Positions 44,927-54,587 of a stretch of 58,226 bases of DNA are shown here, one piece after another. Below the pieces are notes generated by a model that was not told the DNA's origin, did no database searches, and worked only from the letters and a program-made list of their open reading frames with translations. Numbering within the stretch: the first letter of the stretch is position 1; each line of letters starts with the position of its first letter. The stretch spans positions 1-58,226 of the forward strand of contig NZ_VSJJ01000011.1 of assembly GCF_008369405.1 (NCBI RefSeq). The letters are read 5' to 3'. The stretch is from Streptococcus cristatus. GTDB lineage: Bacteria > Bacillota > Bacilli > Lactobacillales > Streptococcaceae. Made by a program: the position numbers and the translations under genes.

Positions 44927-45592
44927 TCATCGGACTTGAGTCAGCACTCCGTCTTGCATTTCATAGACCTTGTCAACCTCGTCCAGTAGGCGGGTATCAT
45001 GGGTAATCATGACCACGCTCTTATTGAATTTCTGTGTTACTTCTTTGAGCAGATGAACCACGCGCTTAGCCCGCTCCGTATCCAGACTAGCTGTCGGCTC
45101 ATCAGCCAAGATAATATCTGGGCTATTGTAAAGCGCTCTGGCGATAGCAGCTCTCTGCCGTTCTCCGCCGGACAATTCTTTGGGATACTGCTTAAGCGTG
45201 TCTTTTAGATCTAGTAGCTCAATCAGACTGTCCAGATTTGTTCTTTCCTTTTTAGATAAGCGGTCAATCAGCTGAAACTGGTCTTCGATTTTCAGAAAAG
45301 GTATGAGATTGGAGGCCTGCAAAATAAAGCCGAAATCATTGAAACGCAGGGCTGCCCGTTCCTTTTCCTTGAGCTGGGAGGTATCTTTCCCATGCAGGAG
45401 AATCTGTCCTTTTGAAGGCGTTTGTAAATGGCCCAGCAAGGTCAGAAAGGTTGTTTTCCCCGATCCTGACGGCCCAATAATAGCTACAAACTGCCCTGCT
45501 TCCAGTTGGAAATCAGTTGGCTTCAGGGCTTGAACCAGCGTATGCCCCTGACCATATTCTTTCGTAACCCCTTTTAGTTCTATGATTGACAT
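44927..45592 (-). CDS. ABC transporter ATPase, MacB/LolD type
   Basis: Cytosolic ATPase subunit of 221 residues. Walker A GPSGSGKTT near 40-48, Q-loop, signature LSGGERQRAAIARAL near 140-154, Walker B ILADEPTASLD near 160-170, and H-loop ITHDTRL. These are the features of the MacB/FtsE family that works with an FtsX-type permease; its partner is one base upstream. Such pairs export peptides or antibiotics or drive envelope processes. No sensor kinase gene is nearby, so the BceAB type is not indicated. Confidence 0.92.
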   Translation of the reverse strand: MSIIELKGVTKEYGQGHTLVQALKPTDFQLEAGQFVAIIGPSGSGKTTFLTLLGHLQTPSKGQILLHGKDTSQLKEKERAALRFNDFGFILQASNLIPFLKIEDQFQLIDRLSKKERTNLDSLIELLDLKDTLKQYPKELSGGERQRAAIARALYNSPDIILADEPTASLDTERAKRVVHLLKEVTQKFNKSVVMITHDTRLLDEVDKVYEMQDGVLTQVR

Positions 45593-46654
45593 TTACTCAC
45601 CTCCGATCGCTGTGATAGGGTCAATTTTCAGAACCCGATGAATGGACAAAAGTCCGCCAGCCAGTGACATGAAAACAATCAGCACAATCAATCCAGCATA
45701 AGCTCGCCAGTCACTATAAAAAGGCATAGAAGCTGGCAAGACTAGCTGAGTTCCCAAGAGAGCCAAGACAGCTAAGCTGATTCCCAGAGTGGACAGGATG
45801 AAAATCTGCCAAAAAATAGAAGCAATAATCTTCCCACTGGCAATCCCTTGGGCGCGCATAATACCGTAAAGATGCGTCTTTTGGATGGTAATGATGTACA
45901 TAAAAATTCCCAATACCAAAAATGTAATCAGGACCATGGCCCCAATCATAAAGGAAAAAGTCAGTACCTGAGGCTGATAGCCAGGGATATTTTCTATAAA
46001 ATCACTCATAGAGAGCTGACTAAGTCCAGCTTCTTCAATCTTCTGACCATCCTTGACCACAAGTGCACTGATATTCTTAACCTGACTTGAGCCGTACTTT
46101 AATTCCCTGAAATCTTCCAGCGCCATAAAGAGAACTGGCTGAGTTAAGAAGCTGTTATCCTCTGTGAAACCAACAACCTGATAGAGGCGCTCACTGCCAT
46201 TGAGCTGGAGCTGCTCGCCCAATTTCACACCTTTTTGCTGGAGACGCTTATCCGCAATGACTTCATGAGCAGTTTCAGCAGGACGTCCCTCAATAATATC
46301 AGGCGCCAGAAAACTATCCCAAGAGAGACCAAAAACTTGAGCATTGATTTTATCAGTCCCATCTTCATAATTGGCCACTGCTGACGTCTGTCCCAAAGCC
46401 GCAATTGAGTCCCCTTGAAACAAGCTACTATACTCCTCTTCCTTGATAGTCGAAGCAACCAGATTCTTATTTGCGTACTCCGACAAGACAATTGACTCAG
46501 CCTGCCATTGGTCCAGAGCCAAGCGATTGAGCCTAGCCAAACCGACAGAAAGACTAGACAAAAAGAAAACCATATAGGTAATGAGAAAGACCACAGAAAC
46601 CACTAAACGATAGCGTCCACGGCTGTAGATAATCTCTTTAAAAGCTAAAAACAA
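45593..46654 (-). CDS. ABC transporter permease, FtsX/MacB type
   Basis: Membrane partner of the ATPase. 353 residues with one helix near the N terminus (17-38), a large extracytoplasmic domain (about 45-225, MacB_PCD-like) and three helices at the C terminus (about 230-260, 285-310, 320-345), the layout of the FtsX fold. The start is TTG with AAAGGAGG seven bases before it, plus an extended -10 at 46684. Substrate unknown; only one permease is present, so a homodimer is likely. Confidence 0.88.
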   Translation of the reverse strand: MFLAFKEIIYSRGRYRLVVSVVFLITYMVFFLSSLSVGLARLNRLALDQWQAESIVLSEYANKNLVASTIKEEEYSSLFQGDSIAALGQTSAVANYEDGTDKINAQVFGLSWDSFLAPDIIEGRPAETAHEVIADKRLQQKGVKLGEQLQLNGSERLYQVVGFTEDNSFLTQPVLFMALEDFRELKYGSSQVKNISALVVKDGQKIEEAGLSQLSMSDFIENIPGYQPQVLTFSFMIGAMVLITFLVLGIFMYIITIQKTHLYGIMRAQGIASGKIIASIFWQIFILSTLGISLAVLALLGTQLVLPASMPFYSDWRAYAGLIVLIVFMSLAGGLLSIHRVLKIDPITAIGGE

Positions 46655-46683
46655 AGCTGTCCTCCTTTAAGATATTAAAGATC

Positions 46684-46692
46684 ATTATATCA
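46684..46692 (-). promoter_or_regulatory. Extended -10 promoter of the ABC pair
   Basis: Minus-strand TGATATAAT, 30 bases before the TTG start. The -35 region is AT-rich and weak. Confidence 0.6.
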
Positions 46693-46810
46693 TAAAGAAG
46701 CAAGCTAGAAAAACATATGAGACTAATGGTAACTAGATTCACAGGAAAATCACTAAGTCGTATAGCGATTCCCTAAGTAAGAAACATTCCTTAAAAGAAA
46801 TTCATAAAAT

Positions 46811-46864
46811 AAAAAGAAACAAGGGCTTCAGTTCATATACCGAAACCTTTCTTGTTTCTTTTTC
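46811..46864. terminator. Bidirectional hairpin after the lipoprotein gene
   Basis: AAAAAGAAACAAG and CTTGTTTCTTTTT form a 13-pair stem over a loop of about 27 bases. On the minus strand it ends the lipoprotein transcript. The rest of the 46655-46907 gap holds the ABC promoter and nothing else seen. Confidence 0.7.
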
Positions 46865-46907
46865 TCTACGCTTCGCACACTCTTTTTCTGAGCAGATTGG
46901 GAGATGC

Positions 46908-47339
46908 TTACTGCTTGGTAAAGGTCAGAGTGTCTGGACCATCATCTAGTTCATCCACAATTAGCTGATTGCCATTTTGTCGGTAACTTTTGACATCGTC
47001 ACCGACAATTAGTCTTTGGTTCGCTGCATCTACTTGTACCTGTTTGATTTCCTTACTGCCATCGACCTCGATCTCAGTCCAAGTACCAGTCGAACCATTG
47101 ATTTCTAGGACATGCTGGTCTCCATCATGGTCAGTTGCTTGGTAGCGTCCGTTTAGATTGCTGGTCTGACCTGCATTGGATGAAGAAGTCTGTTCTTGCG
47201 CAGGCTGTGATGTTTGGCTTTGGGTATTTTGTGATGAGTTAGCATTTCCTCCCTGATTAGCATTGCTTGAGCAAGCAGCCAGTGAAACTGCTGCTGTCAG
47301 AGATAGAATGCCGATAAAGGCCTTTTTTGAAATAGTCAT
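46908..47339 (-). CDS. Lipoprotein with Cop-box-like promoter
   Basis: Predicted lipoprotein of 143 residues. The lipobox LAAC puts the lipid Cys at 22; a Ser/Gln/Asn-rich linker (about 24-60) follows, then a beta-rich domain (about 62-143: LNGRYQATDHDGDQHVLEIN, GTWTEIEVD, LIVGDDVKSYRQNGNQLIV). The C-terminal domain resembles no family I can name. Strong promoter with two CopY/BlaI-type operators upstream, so it may answer to copper or to cell-wall stress; it has few Cys and His, so a Cu-binding role is not visible in the sequence. GGAG stands nine bases before the ATG. Confidence 0.8.
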   Translation of the reverse strand: MTISKKAFIGILSLTAAVSLAACSSNANQGGNANSSQNTQSQTSQPAQEQTSSSNAGQTSNLNGRYQATDHDGDQHVLEINGSTGTWTEIEVDGSKEIKQVQVDAANQRLIVGDDVKSYRQNGNQLIVDELDDGPDTLTFTKQ

Positions 47340-47357
47340 ATTGCTTTCTCCTTTTTC

Positions 47358-47408
47358 TACATTTGTAGTTTATAATTATATTCTACAATTGTCTGTTTTG
47401 TTTGTCAA
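47358..47408 (-). promoter_or_regulatory. Promoter with two Cop-box-like operators
   Basis: Minus strand: TTGACA (47403-47408), 17-base spacer, TAGAAT (47380-47385). GACAATTGTA at 47384-47393 overlaps the -10 and TACATTTGTA at 47358-47367 lies just after the expected start. Both fit KACAnnTGTA, the operator of CopY repressors; BlaI/MecI-like repressors use a related TACAnnTGTA. The repressor gene is not in this window. Confidence 0.65.
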
Positions 47409-47436
47409 TCATATAGCATTTTTTTATCTAAAAATA

Positions 47437-47470
47437 GAAAATTCTCCAGCCAAACTTGACTGGAGATGTA
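47437..47470 (-). terminator. Terminator of the DUF1722 gene
   Basis: Minus-strand CTCCAG and CTGGAG stem with flanking AATT/AATT pairs, followed by TTTTC and a T-run. It begins about 30 bases after the stop codon. Confidence 0.7.
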
Positions 47471-47500
47471 GAATTTCTTGCTTCTTCTAGAGGATCAAAG

Positions 47501-47917
47501 TTAGTCATCCTTGATGGACGAGCCTTCTGCATCATCCCCAAATATCAAGGTCGACTGTTGCAAATAGAGATTGGGGTACTTTCTAAGCAAATCTTTCACA
47601 GCTTCTACCAAAACCTCCTGCTTCACCTGACCTACTTGGTATCGCTCTAAAAGAAGCATAAAATTTTCTTTTTCAGTCGTGCTGGCTTTTTTCTTAAAAT
47701 AGCCCCAGATATGCTGAAAGGCATTGCAGACCTGACCGCGATTTTCAGGAAGTGCTATCGCTTGGTCAATCAAGTCTTGGACATGTGCTGCTTCCACCGA
47801 GTCACTTTTTAGATATTGGCGGATTTCCAGATATATCTTACTGGAATAACTGAGAACCAGATATTTATTTCTAGCCCAAAGAGTCTGACATTGGGAAATT
47901 TGGTTCAAATTTTCCAT
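47501..47917 (-). CDS. DUF1722/YbgA-like protein
   Basis: A 138-residue cytosolic protein. LWARNKYLVLSYSSKIY near the N terminus, QHIWGYFKKKAS near 68-79, then LLLERYQVGQV and YLQQSTLIF match the DUF1722 (YbgA) pattern (W..NKY...H, GYFK, LL..Y..G, YL..Q). YbgA-type proteins often accompany DNA photolyase or stress genes; none is nearby. Acidic tail. Function unknown. Confidence 0.75.
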   Translation of the reverse strand: MENLNQISQCQTLWARNKYLVLSYSSKIYLEIRQYLKSDSVEAAHVQDLIDQAIALPENRGQVCNAFQHIWGYFKKKASTTEKENFMLLLERYQVGQVKQEVLVEAVKDLLRKYPNLYLQQSTLIFGDDAEGSSIKDD

Positions 47918-48041
47918 AATTACTTTTCCTTCTAATCTTCACTTTCGAATTCTTCCAGAACCATCTACAACATTGTTTGTTCCCAGTAATAAAGTTAGCG
48001 AGACAAAAAGCGAGTTGATTCATCGACTACTAATCTTTCTC

Positions 48042-48764
48042 TTACTCTGGAAAGATCCATTCGATATGCGGAGCTCGTTTACTAATTTCTTTATAAATCG
48101 TATTGAAATCAGCATCAACAAGATCATTCAAGTCAATCTCTTCCAATGTTTTTCCTTCTTCGTCTTTAAAATAAAGTATACGATAAGTTGATCTCGAATT
48201 TTTAGAATAAGCACGTCTAATTTCATACTCGATTTGCTTAATATTTGTTAAATCAATGTGGTTTATATCTTGGAAAACAGAGGGTTTAACATCAATCTTA
48301 TCATCAGAAATAGTAAAAGCTGCAGGCTCATGAGCTTTCTTATAAGCCGAAACACCTAAAATAGTAACTATAATACCTGCACCAATTAGAATTGGACCCA
48401 CATATTCATTATTTTGATTGAGAATTTCTTGCTCAGATTCCTTTTCTCTTCGGATAGAAGCTTGTTCGGACTCTAATTGTTTATTATAGGTCTCTACAAA
48501 AGCTTGCAGTCTTTTTTGCTCTTCTTCTGGTGTTTCATTCTCAGGTGCAAAATCCGAATTAACCAAGGTTTTGGCTTTTTCAATAGTCATCGGGCTTTCA
48601 TTCAACCTTGCTTCTTTTCGTTCAGATTCTAGCTGTTCCAAGCTATCACTATGGTTCCTACCACTACTATTTGGTGATTGCATTACCCCAATGAATATGA
48701 AGGCTCCAATAATAACAATAATAATAGCTACAATTTCAGCTGCATAACTTCTTTTATATTCCAT
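48042..48764 (-). CDS. Two-helix membrane protein with PH-like C terminus
   Basis: A 240-residue protein with two hydrophobic segments: near 8-28 (IVAIIIVIIGAFIFIGV) and near 122-145 (VGPILIGAGIIVTILGVSAY). Between them is an acidic, coiled-coil-like segment (about 40-118, rich in E, S and Q). The C-terminal 90 residues look like a small beta-rich domain (FTISDDKIDV, LTNIKQIEYEIRR, YRILYFKDEEG) such as bacterial PH domains. No family is certain. It stands alone between the DUF1722 gene and pheT. The 48765-48877 gap contains the pheT terminator. Confidence 0.65.
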   Translation of the reverse strand: MEYKRSYAAEIVAIIIVIIGAFIFIGVMQSPNSSGRNHSDSLEQLESERKEARLNESPMTIEKAKTLVNSDFAPENETPEEEQKRLQAFVETYNKQLESEQASIRREKESEQEILNQNNEYVGPILIGAGIIVTILGVSAYKKAHEPAAFTISDDKIDVKPSVFQDINHIDLTNIKQIEYEIRRAYSKNSRSTYRILYFKDEEGKTLEEIDLNDLVDADFNTIYKEISKRAPHIEWIFPE

Positions 48765-48837
48765 TAAAATATTCTTTCTGTAAAATCTTTATGGGACTAG
48801 AATACCATAAATCACGACTTTTATAAAGCTCTTTTAT

Positions 48838-48866
48838 AGCCAAAAGCAGCCCAAAGGACTGCTTCT
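48838..48866 (-). terminator. Terminator of pheT
   Basis: Minus-strand GAAGCAGTCC-TTT-GGGCTGCTTTT hairpin directly after the pheT stop codon, with a short T-run. Confidence 0.75.
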
Positions 48867-48877
48867 CTCTGTATATA

Positions 48878-51283
48878 CTAGCGCACTTCTGCGCCGACAT
48901 TTTCTTCCAAGGATTTTTGGATTTTTTCCATGTATTTAGCCACTTCATCATCGGTTAGACTGTCTTCTGGATTTTGGAAGGTCAGTGTGTAGGCCATAGA
49001 CTTGAGGCCAACACCCAGCTTTTCACCAGAGAAGATATCGAAGAGCTTGATATCCGTCAAACGTTTCACTCCGGCAGCTTGAATCGCTTCAACCACCTGT
49101 CTGTGGCTGATTTCTGCTTTGAGCAAGAGTGCCACATCGCGAGTAACAGCTGGGAATTTGGTGATTTCTACAAAAGGCTGTTCTGGCTCAAGACTCGCCT
49201 CAATAGCCGTCAGATTGAGCTCCGCCACATAGGTTTCTGGGATGTCATAAGCCTTGGCCGTCACTGGATGAACCTGCCCAACATAGCCCACTGGTTGACC
49301 TTTGATCGAAATCAGCGCTGTCCGGCCTGGGTGCAGACTCTTGAGCTGGTCAGTTGCTTGATAATCAGCTTCTAATCCCAAGCGGTCAAAGAGTGCTTCA
49401 ACCACACCCTTAGCGTAGAAGAAGTCCACAGGAGTCGCTGGCGTTTGGAAATCCTTTTCACTTACCAAGCCAGTTAAAGCAAAGGCAAAGCTATTGATTT
49501 CATTAGGCAATTCTTCCTTCGGATTGCCTGTTTGTTCAAAGATTTTCCCAATTTCATAAAGGGCTAAATCCTTATTTTTACGAGCAACATTGTAGCTGAC
49601 AGTATCCAACATACCTGAGAGCATATTTTGGCGAAGAACACTGCGCTCCCTTGTCATAGGCCACATAAGCTCCGTCAGATTTGTAGGATTGAGCGTAAAT
49701 TCGACAGCTTTTTCTGGCGTGGTCAAGGCATAGGAAATAATCTCTGTCAGACCTGCTCCTTCAGCCACCGTCCGAACCTTGCGACGTAGCTTCTGAGTGG
49801 CCGTCAATTCGCCAGCCGTTCCAGCATCTTGAGGTAGGGAAACTGGCAGGCGGTCGTAGCCATAAATACGAGCAATTTCCTCGTAAAGATCTGCTGGAAT
49901 ACTAATATCCCAACGACGAGCAGGCACGCTGACTGTGAAGAAGTCCGCAGAACCGCTGAGGCCAAAACCTAGACGACGGAAAATATCTTCAATATCCGCA
50001 TAAGTCAAATCTGTTCCCAGAACTCGGTTGACATCAGAAAGGCTAGTCGAAACCTGCTTGTCAGCCGTATCTAACCGTCCTGCTTGGACAATGCCGGCAT
50101 GAACATTAGCACCAGCTAAGTTAGCAATCATGCTTGCCGCAGCATCTAGAGCTTCGGTTACTGTTGCAAGGTTAATCCCTTTTTCAAAGCGTGAAGAAGA
50201 CTCAGAACGCAAGCCCAGACGGCTGCTTGTCTTACGGATTGACTTGCCATTGAAGACAGCTGCTTCCAGAACGACACGAGTCGACTTGTCAGAGATTTCG
50301 GTTGCCGCTCCGCCCATGACACCAGCCAAAGCCACTGGCTTATTTGCCACAGTGATAACTAAATCACCGACTTCCAGTTCACGCTCTTCGCCGTCCAGCG
50401 TCACCAGTTTTTCACCAGCACGCGCTTCCCGCACGACAATCTGGTCACCCTCAAATGTGTCCAAATCAAAGGCATGCATTGGCTGACCAAAGTAGAGCAG
50501 GATGTAGTTAGTCACGTCTACTACATTGTTAATCGGACGGATTCCTTCGTTCATGAGGAGATTTTGCAGCCACTGAGGACTCGGAGCAATGGTCACATTG
50601 TCCAAAATGCGAGCGGCATAAAACAGCGCTTTTTCGCTCTCAATGGCAACAGACAAGCTAGCCGCAGCCTCTTTATCCCCTTCAGTCAAAGGAAATTCTT
50701 TGAAATGAACAGGCTTATCGTAGATAGCTGCTACTTCGTGTGCTACCCCACGCATAGACAGAGCATCAGCCCGATTAGGCGTGATAGAAAACTCAATAAT
50801 CTCATCATCCAGGTCTAGATAAGGGAAAACCTCATCTCCTGGTACAGCACTATCTGGCAAAATTTGGATGCCATCCGCGAATTCCTTTGGCACGACAGAA
50901 TCCGAAATGCCCAGCTCGCCCAAGGAACAAATCATACCCAGTGACTCTAGCCCACGAATTTTTCCTTTTTTAATCTTATAATTATCCGCAATACGAGCAC
51001 CCGGCAAGGCCACCATAACTTTGATACCTGCGCGAACATTCGGTGCGCCACAGACAATCTGGCGAGGCTCTTCTTCACCGACATTGACCTGACAGAGGTG
51101 CAGGTGAGTTTCAGGTACATCCTCGCAGCTTAAAACTTCTCCGACAACAATTTTCGAAAGACCTTCAGCTGGCGAGCTGACTCCTTCTACTTCAATACCA
51201 GTTGTGGACATTTTCTCCGCCAGCTCGGCGCTTGTCACATCCAAATCAACCAGTTCTTTTAACCATTTATAACTAACTAACAT
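48878..51283 (-). CDS. pheT: Phenylalanyl-tRNA synthetase beta subunit
   Basis: Charges tRNA-Phe together with PheS as an alpha2-beta2 enzyme. 801 residues from ATG 51283 ([15 protein letters not shown], the standard N terminus; an upstream frame at 51331 adds an unrelated 16 residues). Domains: N-terminal and OB-type tRNA-binding domain (about 40-150, [11 protein letters not shown]), B3/B4 editing domain (about 210-380), B5, and the C-terminal FDX-ACB domain (about 707-800, [15 protein letters not shown]). No clear Shine-Dalgarno is seen. A GNAT gene separates it from pheS, so it may still share the T-box-controlled transcript. Confidence 0.95.
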   Translation of the reverse strand: MLVSYKWLKELVDLDVTSAELAEKMSTTGIEVEGVSSPAEGLSKIVVGEVLSCEDVPETHLHLCQVNVGEEEPRQIVCGAPNVRAGIKVMVALPGARIADNYKIKKGKIRGLESLGMICSLGELGISDSVVPKEFADGIQILPDSAVPGDEVFPYLDLDDEIIEFSITPNRADALSMRGVAHEVAAIYDKPVHFKEFPLTEGDKEAAASLSVAIESEKALFYAARILDNVTIAPSPQWLQNLLMNEGIRPINNVVDVTNYILLYFGQPMHAFDLDTFEGDQIVVREARAGEKLVTLDGEERELEVGDLVITVANKPVALAGVMGGAATEISDKSTRVVLEAAVFNGKSIRKTSSRLGLRSESSSRFEKGINLATVTEALDAAASMIANLAGANVHAGIVQAGRLDTADKQVSTSLSDVNRVLGTDLTYADIEDIFRRLGFGLSGSADFFTVSVPARRWDISIPADLYEEIARIYGYDRLPVSLPQDAGTAGELTATQKLRRKVRTVAEGAGLTEIISYALTTPEKAVEFTLNPTNLTELMWPMTRERSVLRQNMLSGMLDTVSYNVARKNKDLALYEIGKIFEQTGNPKEELPNEINSFAFALTGLVSEKDFQTPATPVDFFYAKGVVEALFDRLGLEADYQATDQLKSLHPGRTALISIKGQPVGYVGQVHPVTAKAYDIPETYVAELNLTAIEASLEPEQPFVEITKFPAVTRDVALLLKAEISHRQVVEAIQAAGVKRLTDIKLFDIFSGEKLGVGLKSMAYTLTFQNPEDSLTDDEVAKYMEKIQKSLEENVGAEVR

Positions 51284-51424
51284 ATTGATGATTTTACGAC
51301 CGACCAAAACTAACTTTGATTTCATAGACAAAGCCAGTCCGTTCTATCTTCGGTCGTATTTGATTCCTCTCTATAAATTTCTGTTTTTACTAAAAACCCA
51401 ATAAGCAGCGATACTATCGTCTTT

Positions 51425-51937
51425 TTAGTTTAATTTCTTCCTTAAAAGCCAGTCAATATCGACTGTGTCACCAGTGATATATTCATGCTGGCTAAATCTT
51501 TCAAAGCCATATTTAAAATAAAAGTTCTGCGCCTTGAAATTTCTTTCCCAAACGCCTAGCCAAGCCCAGCTAAAACCACGTTTTTGGGCTTCTTCTAGGG
51601 CAAATTCAAACATTTCCTTGCCCAAGCCGAGACCCTGATGGGAGGCAAGCACATAAATCCGTTGAATTTCAAAGGAATCTTCCAACTCCTGCTCTGTCTG
51701 AGCCTGACCCCAGTTACACTTGAGAAAACCAACGATTTTTTCTTCCTTGTCCAGTACAAAATAATGCTCAGACTCAGGATTTGACAACTCCAACTCCAGC
51801 CTTTCACGCGCCAGCTCATGGGCAAAATAATGCTCCAAGTCTTCCTGCTTGATGAAAGGGCCAAAAGTTTCTTGGTAGGTCTGCACTTCCAACTCCCGTA
51901 AAATATCCAGATCCTCTGGCCGAACTTTAACTAACAT
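51425..51937 (-). CDS. GNAT-family N-acetyltransferase (PaiA-like)
   Basis: Acetyltransferase of 170 residues. The acetyl-CoA loop is ASHQGLGLGKEMFEFAL near 98-114 (QGxGxGK), with beta-4 strand FEIQRIYVL before it and AWLGVWERNFKAQNFYFKYGF near 126-146, typical of the PaiA-like subfamily that includes polyamine acetyltransferases. The substrate is not fixed. It lies between pheS (167 bases) and pheT (141 bases) in the same direction. Confidence 0.9.
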   Translation of the reverse strand: MLVKVRPEDLDILRELEVQTYQETFGPFIKQEDLEHYFAHELARERLELELSNPESEHYFVLDKEEKIVGFLKCNWGQAQTEQELEDSFEIQRIYVLASHQGLGLGKEMFEFALEEAQKRGFSWAWLGVWERNFKAQNFYFKYGFERFSQHEYITGDTVDIDWLLRKKLN

Positions 51938-52103
51938 AGGGCACTCCTTTCCCAGAAGCGGCTGAGAGTAAGCTTCCCAGCTAAAATTGTCTCATAAGCA
52001 AGTAAACTGATGGGCATCTTTGCTACGCATTTCAAGTCCACAAACATTGCTAATCAGGCTTGTCGTGATGGGATTGTTCAAATCAAATCCTAGTTTATGC
52101 TTC

Positions 52104-53153
52104 TTACTTAAACTGCTGAGAAAAACGAATATCTCCTTGGTAGAATCCACGAATGTCGTTGATACCGTAGCGGAGCATAGCTACCCGCTCTTGGCCGAGA
52201 CCAAAGGCAAATCCAGAGTATTTCTCTGCATCAATGCCGCTCATTTCCAACACGCGCGGATGCACCATACCAGCTCCCATAATCTCAATCCAGCCGGTCT
52301 TCTTGCAGACATTACATCCGGCACCACCACACTTAAAGCAGGAAACATCCACTTCAACAGATGGTTCAGTGAATGGGAAGTAAGATGGACGCAGACGGAT
52401 ACTGCGATCTTGGCCGAACATCTTCTGGACAATCAACTGCAGCGTTCCTTGCAAGTTTGCCATGGAAATATTTTCTCCAACCACCAAGCCTTCAATCTGA
52501 TGAAACTGGTGAGAGTGAGTCGCATCATCGGTATCCCGGCGGAAAACGCGCCCTGGTGAGATCATCTTGAGCGGTCCCTTAGAAAAGTCATGGGCGTCCA
52601 TAGCTCGCGCCTGCACTGGACTGGTGTGGGTTCTGAGCAGAATCTCCTCTGTAATGTAGAAAGTATCCTGCATATCCCGTGCTGGATGGTCCTTGGGCAG
52701 ATTCATCCGCTCAAAGTTGTAATAGTCCTTTTCCACTTCAAAGCCGTCCACGACCTGATAGCCCATCCCGATAAAGATATCTTCAATTTCTTCACTAGTT
52801 TGGCTAAGAATATGACGGTTCCCAACCGGAATTTTACGGCCTGGCAGGGTCACATCCAAGGATTCCTCAGCCAGTTTCAGAGCTACTAATTGCTCTTCCA
52901 TCTCTTGAGCAGTCTTTTCAAAGGCTGCTGTCAGAATATCACGCGCTTCATTGACATGCTTCCCGATAATCGGCCGCATTTCAGCTGAAATATCCTTCAT
53001 CCCTTTTAGGACTTCAGTCAGCGAACCCTTCTTACCCAAGACTGCTACACGCAAGTCCTGCAGTTCCTTTTGATTCTCAGCCTTGAGCTGCTTGAGAGAA
53101 GCTAGAGTCTCTTCACGCAGGCTTTTCAGTTGTTCTTCAATCGTTTTCGTCAT
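52104..53153 (-). CDS. pheS: Phenylalanyl-tRNA synthetase alpha subunit
   Basis: Catalytic subunit for phenylalanine activation. 349 residues, class II synthetase. N-terminal coiled coil (about 1-90). Motif 2 region [19 protein letters not shown] near 203-221, [10 protein letters not shown] with phenylalanine-site contacts, and motif 3 [17 protein letters not shown] near 316-332. A CxxC pair in [11 protein letters not shown] (about 275-285) is a Zn-like knuckle found in Firmicutes. First structural gene after the T-box leader. Confidence 0.97.
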   Translation of the reverse strand: MTKTIEEQLKSLREETLASLKQLKAENQKELQDLRVAVLGKKGSLTEVLKGMKDISAEMRPIIGKHVNEARDILTAAFEKTAQEMEEQLVALKLAEESLDVTLPGRKIPVGNRHILSQTSEEIEDIFIGMGYQVVDGFEVEKDYYNFERMNLPKDHPARDMQDTFYITEEILLRTHTSPVQARAMDAHDFSKGPLKMISPGRVFRRDTDDATHSHQFHQIEGLVVGENISMANLQGTLQLIVQKMFGQDRSIRLRPSYFPFTEPSVEVDVSCFKCGGAGCNVCKKTGWIEIMGAGMVHPRVLEMSGIDAEKYSGFAFGLGQERVAMLRYGINDIRGFYQGDIRFSQQFK

Positions 53154-53162
53154 TTTCCCTCC

Positions 53163-53365
53163 AAAATAAAAAGCGCGCCAATCTCCATAAGCGGAGCGTT
53201 GACACGCGGTACCATCCGTTTTTTATCTGGCAAGCCAGACCTTACTTATCAATCCTAGAGCAAGTGAATTCGCCTAGCTTTCATCTAGAGAGCTTTCAGT
53301 CGATGGCTCCCCTCCCTGTTAAACTTCCCCTAGGTTACTGGTCTTGCGGATTGCTATTCAGTTAT
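53163..53365 (-). promoter_or_regulatory. T-box riboswitch leader of pheS (tRNA-Phe)
   Basis: Minus strand: stem I begins CAGTAACCTAG and contains GAATTCACTTG, where TTC (53266-53268) is the probable specifier codon for phenylalanine. The T-box itself, TGGTACCGCG (53205-53214), is followed by a GC-rich terminator hairpin and TTTTTATTTT. Uncharged tRNA-Phe should stabilise the antiterminator and raise pheS expression. Confidence 0.9.
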
Positions 53366-53370
53366 ATTTC

Positions 53371-53399
53371 ATTCTAACAGATTTCTAAACATTTCGCAA
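53371..53399 (-). promoter_or_regulatory. Promoter of the pheS leader
   Basis: Minus strand: TTGCGA (53394-53399), 17-base spacer, TAGAAT (53371-53376) with a TGT extension. Confidence 0.75.
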
Positions 53400-53433
53400 G
53401 CTCAGTTAAAGGTTTTACAAGAAGAGACTATTG

Positions 53434-53464
53434 AGAAAAAGAAGCCTGTGAAACAACAGACTTC
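53434..53464 (-). terminator. Terminator of the trpX-like gene
   Basis: Minus-strand GAAGTCTGT-TGTTTC-ACAGGCTTC with TTTTTCTC. It starts eight bases after the stop codon. Confidence 0.85.
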
Positions 53465-53471
53465 CTTCTTT

Positions 53472-54479
53472 CTATTTAATCACTTGTCCTGCTTCTTTCA
53501 AAACATCTTCTGGTACAGTAATGCCAAGTTCTTTGGCATTTTTGGTATTGATAACAGATTTACCTGTATCGAAAATATCTACTGCAGTATCAGCAGGTTT
53601 GGCACCTTTAAGGACTTTAGCTGCCATTTTACCAGTCGCAACACCTAGGTCATACTGGTCTACAACGACAGAGGCAAGGCCTCCTTCTTCCACCATGGCT
53701 GTCGCACTTGGATAAATCGGTTTCTTAGCTTCTTTATTGCTGGACACAACTGTCGCAAAAGCTGAAGCAATGGTATTGTCAATTGGAATCCAGATAGCAT
53801 CAACCTTGCCAGTCATGACATTCATGGTTGAAGCAATTTCATTGGTTGAAGGAACAGAGTATTCCTCTACCTTGTAGCCTGCCTCTTCAGCCAATTTTTT
53901 GAACTCTTCCACCTGAGCTTTGGAGTTGTCTTCGCTGCTAGAGTAGAGCGCACCGATAGTTTTTACATCTGGAGTCAATTTTTTAATCAGATCTAGCTGT
54001 TGCTTGGCTGGATTGCGGTCAGAGACACCCGTGATATTGCCACCTGGCTTGTCCAGATTTTTCACTAGATTTGCTCCAACTGGATCTGTGATAGCTCCCA
54101 TGACAATAGGCTTGTCCTTAGTAGCTGCAGCCAGTCCTTGAGCAGACGGAGTCGCAATCCCAATCAGCACATCGTTGTCATTGGAAACCAGCTGCTTACT
54201 CATAGTAGAGACCTTACTCTGATCGCCCTCAGCATTCATAAAGTCAATCTTGATCTTATCGCCCTTATAGCCTTCCTCAGCTAGACCATCTTGAATTCCC
54301 TTGTAAATCAAATCAAGCGAAGGGTGGCTGACATACTGCAAGACACCAACCTTGACTGTCTTACTCTCGTCGCCGGTATTAGTAGCATTGCTCTTGCTGC
54401 TCAAGCTGGAATAAGCCATCCCACCGATTACCAAAACAGCCAGAAGGCCTAAAATAGTCATTAAACGTTTATTTTTCAT
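53472..54479 (-). CDS. ABC substrate-binding protein, tryptophan type
   Basis: Predicted extracytoplasmic solute-binding protein of 335 residues (ABC_sub_bind family). Residues 7-27 are a hydrophobic N-terminal segment without a lipobox Cys, so it would be a membrane anchor or signal. The two-lobed binding domain follows, with KVGVLQYVSHPSLDLIYKG near 42-60, GIATPSAQGLAA, GAITDPVGANLV and IPIDNTIASAF. It resembles streptococcal TrpX, the binding protein of a T-box-controlled tryptophan importer; the T-box here supports that. No permease or ATPase gene of the system is next to it. GGAG lies seven bases before the ATG. The name trpX is likely but not certain, so no symbol is given. Confidence 0.85.
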   Translation of the reverse strand: MKNKRLMTILGLLAVLVIGGMAYSSLSSKSNATNTGDESKTVKVGVLQYVSHPSLDLIYKGIQDGLAEEGYKGDKIKIDFMNAEGDQSKVSTMSKQLVSNDNDVLIGIATPSAQGLAAATKDKPIVMGAITDPVGANLVKNLDKPGGNITGVSDRNPAKQQLDLIKKLTPDVKTIGALYSSSEDNSKAQVEEFKKLAEEAGYKVEEYSVPSTNEIASTMNVMTGKVDAIWIPIDNTIASAFATVVSSNKEAKKPIYPSATAMVEEGGLASVVVDQYDLGVATGKMAAKVLKGAKPADTAVDIFDTGKSVINTKNAKELGITVPEDVLKEAGQVIK

Positions 54480-54587
54480 GTTCTTTCTCCATTTCTTTAT
54501 TTCATTTTTTTGCTATTCAATCCCTAGGGACGCCATCGTTTAAACATGGGCAATTCTCCTTATTTTTATAATAAGCAACAAAAAACC

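Noticed and set aside
47358..47393. Treating the KACAnnTGTA boxes as proven CopY sites
   Set aside because: BlaI-like repressors use a similar sequence and no repressor gene is in the window; kept only as a candidate operator.
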